The notes under the pieces are model-generated. The model ran no database searches, was not told where the DNA came from, and saw nothing but the letters and a program-made list of their open reading frames with translations. The position numbers and the translations under genes were made by a program. From NCBI RefSeq assembly GCF_029958925.1, contig NZ_CP124617.1, positions 1-64,000 on the forward strand: 64,000 nucleotides of DNA. Direction: 5' to 3'. The DNA is from Tropicibacter oceani (GTDB lineage: Bacteria; Pseudomonadota; Alphaproteobacteria; Rhodobacterales; Rhodobacteraceae). Numbering within the stretch: position 1 is the stretch's first letter; every line of letters starts with the position of its first letter. Below, in pieces: positions 26,983 through 34,928 of this stretch.

Positions 26983-27864
26983 TCATTCCTTAACACCGCC
27001 CAGCAAGATCCCCTTCGAGAAGTACTTTTGCAGGAAGGGATAGATCAGCAGGATCGGGATGATCGAACAGACGATGATGGCGGCGCTGACCGTCTCGAAC
27101 GAATAGGCGGCGGTCAGCAGTGATGTGGCGAATTCCTCGTCATCGGACAGCTCGGCGATGACCTTGCGCAGGTAGACCTGCAGCGGGATCTTGTCTTCGT
27201 CCTGCAGCAGCACCATGGCCCAGAAAAAGCCGTTCCAGCGCGACACGATGCAGAACAGTGCGACCGTTGCGATGGCCGGTTTCGACAGCGGCATGTAGAC
27301 CTTCCAGAGCACCTGGAATTCATTGGCGCCGTCCATCCGGGCCGCTTCCTCGAAGGACTGCGGAATGCCTTCGAAGAAGTTGCGCAACAGGATGATGTTG
27401 AAGCCGTTGACCGCAAACCCGATGATGATGCCGAAATAGCTGTCCAGCAGGCCCAGGTCTCGCATGTTCAGGAAGAACGGGATGAGACCCGCGTTGAACC
27501 ACATGGTGAAGGCCACCGTCAGGTTCCAGAACCGCCGACCGTACAGCTGCGGACGCGACAGGGCGTAGGCGCCCGGAATGATGAACGCGAGGCTCATCAG
27601 CGTCCCGCCGATGGTGTAGATGAAGGTGTTGGCGTAGGACGTCCAGAACTGCGGCTCTGACAGCACCTGCTTGTACGCCTCGAGCGTGAAGCCCACCGGC
27701 GTCAGGATGACGTTCCCGGCGCGGGCTTCGAAGCCGGTGCTCATCGACAGCGAAGCGATGTAGATGAAGGGATACAGCGTCGAGATCGTGAAAAGGGCGA
27801 TCAGCACCATGTTGACGATGACGAAGAGTTTGTCGCCGCGTGAATAGAGATTCATGTTGGTCAT
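26983..27864 (-). CDS. algM2: ABC transporter permease (AlgM2 type)
   Basis: 293 residues with six membrane segments, of the YtcP/LplC-like MalG family. The EAA loop is seen as FEEAARMDGANEFQVLWKVYMPLSKPAIATVALF. It ends FLQKYFSKGILLGGVKE, typical of the family. With AlgM1 it forms the heterodimeric channel for oligo-alginate. It lies 12 bases after algM1 and 29 before algQ. Naming by analogy with the Sphingomonas A1 alginate importer. Confidence 0.88.
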   Translation of the reverse strand: MTNMNLYSRGDKLFVIVNMVLIALFTISTLYPFIYIASLSMSTGFEARAGNVILTPVGFTLEAYKQVLSEPQFWTSYANTFIYTIGGTLMSLAFIIPGAYALSRPQLYGRRFWNLTVAFTMWFNAGLIPFFLNMRDLGLLDSYFGIIIGFAVNGFNIILLRNFFEGIPQSFEEAARMDGANEFQVLWKVYMPLSKPAIATVALFCIVSRWNGFFWAMVLLQDEDKIPLQVYLRKVIAELSDDEEFATSLLTAAYSFETVSAAIIVCSIIPILLIYPFLQKYFSKGILLGGVKE

Positions 27865-27876
27865 GGTCTTCCCCCC

Positions 27877-28872
27877 TTACCAAAGCGACGTGCGCGAATA
27901 GCGCTTGCTGATCGTGTTGGCAGTCATCACCAGGACAAAGGCCACCACCGCGTTGAACAGGCCCGCAGCTGCGGCAAGATCGTACTGGCCGCCCTGGATA
28001 CCCTGACGATAGATGAAGGTGTTCACCACGTCGGCGGTTTCGTAGGTCGCCGGCTGATACAGCAGGATGATCATTTCAAAGCTGACTTCGAGCATGTTGC
28101 CGATGCGGATGATCAGCATGATGATGATCGTCGGCAGGATCGACGGGATGGTGATCTTCCACATCATCTGCCAGCGGCTGGCGCCGTCGACGACCGCAGA
28201 TTCATACAGCGTCGGCGACACACCGGCGATGGCCGCCAGGTAGACGATCGACTGGAACCCTGCCTCTTGCCAGATCCCGGTGCCGACAAAGATCGGGCGG
28301 AACCATTCAGGTTTGGTCAGGAAGTAGATGGAATCGATCCCGAGCCAGCCAAGAACCGTGTTCACGATGCCCGCACTTGGGCTGAAGGCGGTGATGACGA
28401 TACCGGCAATGATGACCGAGCTGATGAAGTGCGGCAGATAGACGATCGTCTGCGCCGTCTTCTTGAAGGTCTGGGCGAGGATCTCGTTGAACATCAGGGC
28501 CAGCAGGATCGGCATGGGAAAGCCGAATATCAGGCCATAGAAACTGATGATGATGGTGTTCTTGAGCGCCCGCAGGAACTGGTCGTTGCCGAACAGGGTC
28601 TGGAAATGCTCGAAACCGATCCAGGGGCTGTTCGCGACGCCGCGGAAGATCGAGTAATCCTTGAAGGCGATCTGAAGCCCGTACATCGGCTTGTAAAGGA
28701 AGACCAGCAACCAAAGGATGGTCGGGATCAGCATGGCATACAGCTGCCATTCGCGTTTCAGGTGGTCTCCGATCCGCTGAACGCGGCCCGGCTTGCGGCG
28801 GCGCAGCGCCTCGGATGCATCAAAGACCAGTTCTTCGGTCTTGGGACCGGTGAAGTTGGGATCGCTGCTCAT
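27877..28872 (-). CDS. algM1: ABC transporter permease (AlgM1 type)
   Basis: 331 residues with a long cytoplasmic N terminus, then six membrane segments (LYAMLIPTILWLLVFLYKPMYGLQIAFKDYSIF is LplB/AlgM1-like). The EAA loop reads LYESAVVDGASRWQMMWKITIPSILPTIIIML. Its start codon overlaps the algS stop (ATGA), indicating translational coupling. Partner of AlgM2 and AlgS in the inner membrane. Confidence 0.9.
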   Translation of the reverse strand: MSSDPNFTGPKTEELVFDASEALRRRKPGRVQRIGDHLKREWQLYAMLIPTILWLLVFLYKPMYGLQIAFKDYSIFRGVANSPWIGFEHFQTLFGNDQFLRALKNTIIISFYGLIFGFPMPILLALMFNEILAQTFKKTAQTIVYLPHFISSVIIAGIVITAFSPSAGIVNTVLGWLGIDSIYFLTKPEWFRPIFVGTGIWQEAGFQSIVYLAAIAGVSPTLYESAVVDGASRWQMMWKITIPSILPTIIIMLIIRIGNMLEVSFEMIILLYQPATYETADVVNTFIYRQGIQGGQYDLAAAAGLFNAVVAFVLVMTANTISKRYSRTSLW

Positions 28873-29972
28873 TGTTCCAGCACCTGCCCGGGCAGCGCCT
28901 GGCCGGTCTCGGAGTCAAAGACGCGAACCAGATGCGGTGCGATGGTGAACCCGGAAATCCCGTCAAGAATATCCATCTGACCGACCGTGTCGGTGCGGAT
29001 GACAAAGGGTTCGCCCAAAAGGTTGGCGTGGATAAGCGCCTCGGACCCCAGTGTTTCCACCAGATCGACGTCGATATCGACGCGGCCCGCGGCGCCCTGG
29101 TCGGCGACGCTTACGAATTCGGGGCGGATGCCCAGCGTGACCTGCGTGCCGACAGCGTTCTGCAACGATGGCAGCTGCTGCAGCGGAATGCGCTGACCGC
29201 CGAATTCACCGACGGGGCCAGTGTCGCCAGCCACGATCGTGGCCTTGACCATGTTCATCGGCGGCGAGCCGAGGAAGCTGGCGACAAAGGTGTTGGCGGG
29301 GTTCAGGAACAGCTCCATCGGAGTGCCGATCTGTTCGATCCGACCGTCATGCATGACGACGATGCGGTCAGCCAGGGTCATCGCCTCGACCTGGTCGTGG
29401 GTCACGTAGATGCTGGTCGCGCCCAGACGTTTGTGCAGGCGCTTGATTTCGGCGCGCATCTGGGTGCGCAGCTTGGCGTCAAGGTTGGATAGCGGTTCGT
29501 CGAACAGGAACACCTTGGGGCGGCGCACGATGGCGCGGCCCATGGCGACCCGCTGGCGCTGACCACCCGACAGATCGGCAGGACGGCGCTCCAGGTAGGG
29601 CGTCAGGCCAAGGATGTTGCCGACCTCTTCGACCGACTCGGCGATATGTTCCTTGCTTTCCTTGCGGATCCGCAGGCCAAAGGCGATGTTGTCGGCGACA
29701 TTCAGGTGCGGGTACAGCGCGTAGTTCTGGAACACCATCGCCACATCACGGTCTTTCGGCGCGACGCGGTTCACGTTGCGCCCGTCAATCGTCAGATCGC
29801 CGTCGCTGATTTCCTCGAGCCCGGCAATCATGCGCAGGGTCGTGGATTTGCCGCAGCCAGAAGGCCCGACCAGCACGACGAATTCCTTCTCTTGCACCTC
29901 AAGGTCGATGCCATGGACAACCTGAACGGCGCCATAGGCCTTGACGATGCCCTCCAATCGAACTCCTGACAT
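28869..29972 (-). CDS. algS: ABC transporter ATP-binding protein (AlgS, MalK/UgpC type)
   Basis: 367 residues from ATG 29972 (MSGVRLEGIVKAYG). Walker A is GPSGCGKST, the signature is LSGGQRQRVAMGRAIVR, Walker B is VFLFDEPLSNLDAKL and the switch His is in TSIYVTHDQVEAMTLADR. A C-terminal TOBE regulatory domain follows. It energises the AlgM1M2Q importer and may serve other sugar permeases. It is the first gene of the long operon; operators for the divergent GntR regulator lie about 110-145 bases upstream. Confidence 0.92.
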   Translation of the reverse strand: MSGVRLEGIVKAYGAVQVVHGIDLEVQEKEFVVLVGPSGCGKSTTLRMIAGLEEISDGDLTIDGRNVNRVAPKDRDVAMVFQNYALYPHLNVADNIAFGLRIRKESKEHIAESVEEVGNILGLTPYLERRPADLSGGQRQRVAMGRAIVRRPKVFLFDEPLSNLDAKLRTQMRAEIKRLHKRLGATSIYVTHDQVEAMTLADRIVVMHDGRIEQIGTPMELFLNPANTFVASFLGSPPMNMVKATIVAGDTGPVGEFGGQRIPLQQLPSLQNAVGTQVTLGIRPEFVSVADQGAAGRVDIDVDLVETLGSEALIHANLLGEPFVIRTDTVGQMDILDGISGFTIAPHLVRVFDSETGQALPGQVLEQ

Positions 29973-30083
29973 GCCCTCTCCTCCCGTGGGTTCCAACGTC
30001 CGTCACGCAGTTTCCGTCTGGCGCATCGGGCACGGGCCAATTTGGGGCCCCTGCCCTTTCGGGCGATTCGTCGAAAACTTTTT

Positions 30084-30117
30084 ACTGGTATACTAGTCAG
30101 AAAACTGGAATACTAGT
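30084..30117. promoter_or_regulatory. Paired GntR operators in the algS/gntR divergent region
   Basis: ACTGGTATACTAGT at 30084-30097 and ACTGGAATACTAGT at 30104-30117 lie exactly 20 bases apart centre to centre, two helical turns, which favours cooperative binding on one DNA face. The same motif fronts the manD and TRAP units. The region 29973-30395 is 423 bases long; beyond these sites I find no gene or RNA signal I can support, and I could not place a convincing -35/-10 pair. Confidence 0.75.
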
Positions 30118-30395
30118 CGGAAGTTAAGACTCGCGAAACGAATGCAACTGCAAGATGCCGATCCAGGCATCATGACTGGGGCTGTCGCTGCGCCCTTTCG
30201 GCACGTCACAGTTCACTGCGGCATTGGTTTCCCGTCCAAGGCGCCGATCGTCATGCCCGGACCTGCCGGGCCTCGGGCTGATGCGGCGACCAAAGCGGGC
30301 ATTCAACAGTCTTGGGACGCATTATTTCCAAGGTCGGGAATTGGCGTTCAGGGAAAACGTGACTATACACCGCCGACGCAGAAGGAAACCGACGG

Positions 30396-31085
30396 ATGCA
30401 ACAGACCATGACAAGCGACCGCAAGACGACGGTTGACGAGATCTTCGAGCATCTCCTGGACGAGATCAATTCGCTGCGCCTGCGCCCCGGTGACAGAATT
30501 TCCGAGGCCGAGATTGCCGCCCAGTTCGGCGTGTCGCGCCAGCCCGTGCGTGATGCCTTTACCCGTCTGGCCAACCTCGATCTTTTGATGATCCGGCCGC
30601 AGCGCGCCACCGAGGTAAAGCGTTTCTCGTCGCGCGAGATCGAAAAATCACGCTTTGTCCGGGCGGCCGTGGAATCCGAGGTCCTGCGCCGGGCCGCCCG
30701 CAATTGCGACCGTGCCGAGGCCAAGCTGCTGGACGCCTGCCTGAAACGCCAAAGCACCGCCATCGCCAAGGGTGATTATCAAAAGTTCGGCCTGCTGGAT
30801 TACGAATTCCACCAGACCCTGTGCGAGATCGCCGGTGTCGGTTTTGCCTTCGAGGTCATCTCGGCCGAGAAGGCCAAGGTCGATCGGCTGTGCATGCTGG
30901 GCCTGGCCAAGGAAGACCGCATGCCGCAGCTTTTGAAAGACCACGAAGCCATCGCCGACGCGATCATCGCCGGCGACGAAGAGCGCGCGGTCAAACTTGG
31001 CATGGAGCACCTGTCCCGGCTGGACGCGACGATCGAAGCGATCGAAGTCACGAACGCCCATTACTTTGAGCCCAGCCAACCCTGA
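30396..31085 (+). CDS. GntR-family transcriptional regulator with FCD effector domain
   Basis: 229 residues (alternative ATG at 30408). The N-terminal winged helix (VDEIFEHLLDEINSLRLRPGDRISEAEIAAQFGVSRQPVRDAFTRLANLDLL) is of FadR/UxuR type. The all-helical FCD domain has its metal-binding pattern in LLDYEFH (Asp/His), LLKDHEAIADAI (His) and MEHLSRLD (His), which senses carboxylic acids. It is divergent from algS, with two operators between them. By position and by the shared 14-bp motif it should control the ABC/lyase operon, the manD unit, the TRAP operon and perhaps itself, with a uronate catabolite such as KDG as inducer (inferred). Confidence 0.92.
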   Translation: MQQTMTSDRKTTVDEIFEHLLDEINSLRLRPGDRISEAEIAAQFGVSRQPVRDAFTRLANLDLLMIRPQRATEVKRFSSREIEKSRFVRAAVESEVLRRAARNCDRAEAKLLDACLKRQSTAIAKGDYQKFGLLDYEFHQTLCEIAGVGFAFEVISAEKAKVDRLCMLGLAKEDRMPQLLKDHEAIADAIIAGDEERAVKLGMEHLSRLDATIEAIEVTNAHYFEPSQP

Positions 31086-31211
31086 CGACCCGCCGCCCTT
31101 GGGCGCACTGATTTTACGTTCCTTGTTTCATCTCGACGCAGACACGCCTTTGGGGCTAAGCAGCAGGCTTTGCCGCCGATGGCCCGACGTCCTGCGCACC
31201 CCGGATCCAGC

Positions 31212-32576
31212 ATGACCGACAGTTCCGCCAGCGCTCAGCGCCCCGATATCAAGGCCGTCTTCAACCTTGCCTGGCCGCTGACCCTGAAGGCAATCATGCT
31301 TCATGGCATCGTGGTGATCGACGCCTATCTTGTCTCGGCGCTGGGGGAAACGTCGGTTGCCGTGCTTGGGCTGTCGGCCTCCATTGCCGGTTTGCTTCTG
31401 GGTCTGATCGTGGCCTTTTCCAACGCCACCCAGATCCGTATCGCCCAGGCCTTTGGATCGGGCGACGAGGTGTTCCTGAAATCCGCCTTGCTGTCGGGGC
31501 TGACGATCAACGTCACCGTGGTTCTTGCCGGTCTTGCGCTGCTGGGTCTGGCGGCCGGCACCATCATCGACGGGCTGGCCCATGACGCCTGGATCGCCGC
31601 CGAAGCAAGGCGCTATCTGTCGGTCTTTGCCATCGTCGTTGTTGCGGAATCCGTCGGCCATTGCCTGACCAGCTTTTTCAACGGTTGCGGCGAAACCCGG
31701 ATGCCGGCGCTCAGCTATGTTTTTGCGGTTCCGATCAACATCTGCGCCAGCGTCGTTTTGATCCACGGACTGTTCGGCGCGCCGCAACTGGGTGTTGTCG
31801 GTGCCGCGCTTGGCAGCGCCCTTGCCTCTGTGCTGCAGGTCGGGTTTCTGGGCGTTGTCCTTCTGTCTCGGCACGCCGCTTTGCTGCGTGTCCCCGGCTG
31901 GCGCAATGGCAGCTTTGCCGCAACCCTGCGTCGTCACCTGACCTTTTCCCTTCCCATCGCCGCGACCTTTGCCAGCGCCACCCTGTCGATGAGCGTTTGC
32001 GGCCTGATCTATGCCACGCTGCCGGTCAACCAGTTTGCCGCGATGACCATCATCAACCCTTGGGTTCAGGTGGCGGGCACGGTGGGCATGTGCTGGGCGC
32101 AGGCGACAGGAATTTTCGTCGCTCAGCTGCTGGGCCGTCGCACCAGCGAAGACGTGCTGGATGCTTTCCTGTCCGACACGCGGCGTGTGTCTTTTGTTGC
32201 CGCGGCCTTGGTGGCGATGGTCTATGCGTTCATTTGCCTGTCGACGCCCTGGCTGTATTCCGAGCTGCACGCCGAAACCCAAGCGACGCTTCTCAGCTTT
32301 CTGCCGATCCTGTTGGTGCTGCCCTTCCCCAAGGGATCGAACGCGATTTGCGGCAATACACTGCGCGCCGGCGGAGAGACGGTTTATGTGATGCACATCT
32401 TTGTGTGGTCGCAATGGCTGTTCAGGGTTCCTGCAACGGCGTTGATGGTCCTTGTGCTGGATCTTTCCGTGACTTGGGTCTTTGCGCTTCTCTTGGCCGA
32501 GGAGTTGGTGAAATACCTTCCGTTCCACATGCGTCTGAACAAGGGCGATTGGAAACGGGCCTCGGTCGACCATTGA
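31212..32576 (+). CDS. MATE-family multidrug/metabolite efflux protein
   Basis: 454 residues from ATG 31212 with about 12 membrane segments in two homologous halves. The first half starts FNLAWPLTLKAIMLHGIVVIDAYLVSALGETSVAVLGLS and contains a NorM-like SFFNGCGETRMP loop; the second carries AQATGIFVAQLLGRR. It exports cationic drugs or metabolites by sodium or proton antiport. It lies 126 bases after gntR, same strand, and could be co-transcribed, but it shows no functional link to uronates. It marks the border between the uronate locus and the replication module. Confidence 0.85.
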   Translation: MTDSSASAQRPDIKAVFNLAWPLTLKAIMLHGIVVIDAYLVSALGETSVAVLGLSASIAGLLLGLIVAFSNATQIRIAQAFGSGDEVFLKSALLSGLTINVTVVLAGLALLGLAAGTIIDGLAHDAWIAAEARRYLSVFAIVVVAESVGHCLTSFFNGCGETRMPALSYVFAVPINICASVVLIHGLFGAPQLGVVGAALGSALASVLQVGFLGVVLLSRHAALLRVPGWRNGSFAATLRRHLTFSLPIAATFASATLSMSVCGLIYATLPVNQFAAMTIINPWVQVAGTVGMCWAQATGIFVAQLLGRRTSEDVLDAFLSDTRRVSFVAAALVAMVYAFICLSTPWLYSELHAETQATLLSFLPILLVLPFPKGSNAICGNTLRAGGETVYVMHIFVWSQWLFRVPATALMVLVLDLSVTWVFALLLAEELVKYLPFHMRLNKGDWKRASVDH

Positions 32577-32599
32577 AATCGCGGTTAGGCGAGGCATTT

Positions 32600-32615
32600 G
32601 TCCACCGCGGTGGAC
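32600..32615. promoter_or_regulatory. parS-like palindrome, copy 1
   Basis: GTCCACCGCGGTGGAC, a perfect 16-bp palindrome lying 11 bases beyond the repC stop. Two identical copies lie inside repC and repB. repABC plasmids carry palindromic centromeres bound by RepB, and the exact threefold recurrence here fits that role. Confidence 0.8.
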
Positions 32616-32625
32616 ATGAGCGCCA

Positions 32626-33696
32626 TTACGCGACCCCCTGCCCTGCCCCCAGTCGGTCCAATACCTTTATCGGGTCAAAACTGTCAGCGCGTTTGCCCAG
32701 TGTGATGCTGTGGAAATAGGCCGGCAGATTGCGGATTTTTCTTTGCAGCTGCATCAGGATAAACACAGTGACCGAAACCCGTTGTTCGCCCAAATGTTGA
32801 TTGGCGCGTTCGTAGGTGGCGATGTCGATGCCCATCATCGGCGCAATGAACCGCGCATGTCTGGTCAGGTCTGTCCAGGTTTTCACGGGCTCTTGGGTGT
32901 ATGTCTGCGCTTCATCGCAATGGTCCAAAACTTTGGCCAAGTGATCGTTCGGTTTTGTGGATGCGCCGTCTGAATCCAATCTTTCTTTTTTTGACTTAGA
33001 ATGGTGCCGGACATTCTGCCCGTCATTGGCGGACAAAACCTGTGATTCCTTTGTGTCCACCGCGGTGGACGGGGTGGTTTCATGTTGGTCTTTTGCACGC
33101 TGTTCGTCAGGAAGCGAGGCAAGCAGAACGCGGTAATCATCCGACCCCAGCTTGCGGCGCAGGTTCTTGCGAATGGCCAGCGTGGCTTCGGTCGGCTCGC
33201 CAGTGACCTCGATCACGGCAAGCCGGGCAAGCACCTTTTTGCGCAGGAACCGGCACTGACGCCGTTCGGTTTCGACGGCGTCGGCAAGGTCCAGAAAGCG
33301 TTTCGCCTGTTTGAACAAAGGGGACAGGGACAGACCATAGCTTTCGCTGTCCCCATCCGGGGCCGACACGCGATAGCGTTTGCGGTTGGGGCTGTCCTGC
33401 CGGATCAGGATACCAAGCGCGGCTAGCCGTTGGATATGGCGGCGCAGGGTACGTTCGTCGATGAACCCGGCCCGGCGACACAGTTCGATGTTCGAAGCAA
33501 AGACGACCTGTCCCTTGCCGGGCTTGAGAAAGCTCAGCATGGCCTGAAGCGTCTGCACATGCCCCGAACTCAGCCCTAGGGCGCTGCGGGCCTCGCGGAT
33601 CGCGCGAAAGATCGTCCAGCTGTCAGCTGTGTCGTTGGACACAACTTCTTTGTTTGCCGGGTATGCACCCGGCACGATTGCCTGCCTGAATGTCAT
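32626..33696 (-). CDS. repC: Replication initiator RepC of a repABC replicon
   Basis: 356 residues from ATG 33696 (an in-frame GTG at 33714 would add 6). The N-terminal winged-helix DNA-binding part is visible (WTIFRAIREARSALGLSSGHVQTLQAMLSFLKPGKGQVVFASNIELCRRAGFIDERTLRRHIQRLAALGILIRQDSPNRKRYRV), with the conserved RHI and GLI-RQDSPN blocks of RepC. RepC binds the origin, which normally lies within repC itself, and sets copy number. It is slightly shorter than many RepC proteins (about 400 residues). It is the last gene of the operon, and a palindrome copy lies inside it. Confidence 0.92.
   Translation of the reverse strand: MTFRQAIVPGAYPANKEVVSNDTADSWTIFRAIREARSALGLSSGHVQTLQAMLSFLKPGKGQVVFASNIELCRRAGFIDERTLRRHIQRLAALGILIRQDSPNRKRYRVSAPDGDSESYGLSLSPLFKQAKRFLDLADAVETERRQCRFLRKKVLARLAVIEVTGEPTEATLAIRKNLRRKLGSDDYRVLLASLPDEQRAKDQHETTPSTAVDTKESQVLSANDGQNVRHHSKSKKERLDSDGASTKPNDHLAKVLDHCDEAQTYTQEPVKTWTDLTRHARFIAPMMGIDIATYERANQHLGEQRVSVTVFILMQLQRKIRNLPAYFHSITLGKRADSFDPIKVLDRLGAGQGVA
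33055..33070. promoter_or_regulatory. parS-like palindrome, copy 2 (inside repC)
   Basis: GTCCACCGCGGTGGAC, identical to the copies at 32600 and 34127, embedded in the repC coding region where it encodes part of a low-complexity linker. Probable RepB-binding centromere site. Confidence 0.78.
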
Positions 33697-33799
33697 TTGC
33701 CTGTCACGGGACACCCATGAGGTCGCAGTTTCCCAGCCCCTTCTTCAGCAGAGTGCAGAAAAAAGGATGCAAAAAGCCTGCCTACCGAATCGGTAGTGC

Positions 33800-33915
33800 T
33801 TGACCGGATTTGAGGAGATTGCTACATCATGAGTGCTAATCGAATGATGAGGGCTCTCCAGGGGAAACTTTGGGGGGCTCTTTTCGTTTGGGGGTCCTTG
33901 GTGCTCCTTTGGTTT
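33800..33915 (+). ncRNA. Probable counter-transcribed RNA between repB and repC
   Basis: repABC operons encode a small antisense RNA in the repB-repC gap that represses repC. On the strand opposite the operon, TTGACC (33800-33805) and TACATC (33823-33828) are separated by exactly 17 bases, giving a start near 33835. The downstream part is rich in GGGG and TTTT runs (GGGGGGCTCTTTTCG near 33876), able to form a terminator-like structure, but I could not fix the 3' end. The palindrome CTACCGAATCGGTAG at 33782-33796 just outside may be the repC leader stem. Extent is approximate. Confidence 0.45.
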
Positions 33916-33941
33916 GCTCGTGTTTCTTTTTGCGGCCTTGG

Positions 33942-34928
33942 TTACCCGTCTTGCCGCGTTTCATTCTGCCAACGGGCCAACAATTCCTGCACGACATCGT
34001 CGGCATTCTCGTCAAGCCATTGGCCGAATTCCGGATGGGTCTTGAGTGATACCCGCACCGACAGGCTTTTGCTGTCGCGGGCCACGGTTCCAATCTCTTC
34101 GCCGTCGCGTGTTTTCAGCGGGCGCTGTCCACCGCGGTGGACGGGGGATTGGCCCTGCGCATCTGCAAGCGCACGTTTGGCGGCCGCCTTGACCGCGTTC
34201 AGCGCAGTCTGAAACCGCATCGCGCCGGGCATTGGATCAGCGTCGTGGGGCAGGGCGCCCCGAACGGTTTCGACCAGGTCAACCGCGTCGGCATGGCCGG
34301 CCAGTTCGGTCCACTGACGGCGACCGACACCGTGCGCGGGGCCAATCAGCCGGATCAGCGCATCGGGCAGCTTGTTCAGGACGACACGGTGGTTCGAAAG
34401 GCCCTGCCGGGTCAGGCCAAGGGCATCCTGAATCACCTGCGGTTTATAGCCCGCAGCCTCCATTTCGCGCAGGAACAGAGCCTTTTCGATAAAGGACGGA
34501 TCAAGCCGCAGATTGTTTTCCTGGCCTTGGGCGATCAGCGACGCTTCGTCATCCAAGGTGCGGACAATCGCCTTGACGGTGCCGCCAATGCGCCGGATCG
34601 CGGCCAGACGGCGGCGGCCGTAAATGATGCGATAGCGTTCCGGCTGACCCGAAGGGCGCACCAGGATGGGCACTTGCTGACCATGCCTGCGAATGCTTTC
34701 GGCCAGCGCCTCCAGCTCGTCGTCGTCCAGGCTCAGACGGTCACGCACGCCGTCCTGGTCGATCTTGTCCGGGTCGATGTCGCGGATGGAATTGGCCGTG
34801 ATCTCGCGCAGACTGTCACGCAAACCGCCCACCGATCCCGTCGCCAATCCGCGTTTCGGCAGGGCAGGGGAGGGGGCTTCGTCTTTGGTTTCATCAACTG
34901 GGGGTTGATTAAAAATCTTGCGGGCCAT
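33942..34928 (-). CDS. repB: Partition protein RepB (ParB family)
   Basis: 328 residues from ATG 34928. The N-terminal MARKIFNQPPVDE is RepB-like. The ParB nuclease-like core follows (LEALAESIRRHGQQVPILVRPSGQPERYRIIYGRRRLAAIRRIG with box motif GRRRL), then ENNLRLDPSFIEKALFLREMEAAGYKPQVIQDALGLTRQGLSNHRVVLNKLP, the helix-turn-helix that binds parS. The start codon overlaps the repA stop (TGATG). RepB binds centromere palindromes and works with RepA in plasmid segregation and autoregulation. One palindrome copy is inside its own 3' region. Confidence 0.94.
   Translation of the reverse strand: MARKIFNQPPVDETKDEAPSPALPKRGLATGSVGGLRDSLREITANSIRDIDPDKIDQDGVRDRLSLDDDELEALAESIRRHGQQVPILVRPSGQPERYRIIYGRRRLAAIRRIGGTVKAIVRTLDDEASLIAQGQENNLRLDPSFIEKALFLREMEAAGYKPQVIQDALGLTRQGLSNHRVVLNKLPDALIRLIGPAHGVGRRQWTELAGHADAVDLVETVRGALPHDADPMPGAMRFQTALNAVKAAAKRALADAQGQSPVHRGGQRPLKTRDGEEIGTVARDSKSLSVRVSLKTHPEFGQWLDENADDVVQELLARWQNETRQDG
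34127..34142. promoter_or_regulatory. parS-like palindrome, copy 3 (inside repB)
   Basis: GTCCACCGCGGTGGAC, identical to the copies at 32600 and 33055, within the 3' part of repB (it encodes part of SPVHRGGQ). Probable RepB-binding centromere site. Confidence 0.78.

Noticed and set aside
30142-30411. 89-codon frame between the operators and gntR
   Set aside because: It has no domain, overlaps the gntR start and lies in a regulatory gap.
32600-34142. CRISPR repeat interpretation of the threefold 16-bp sequence
   Set aside because: Only three copies, perfectly palindromic, 455 and 1072 bases apart and inside rep genes; no spacer regularity and no cas genes.
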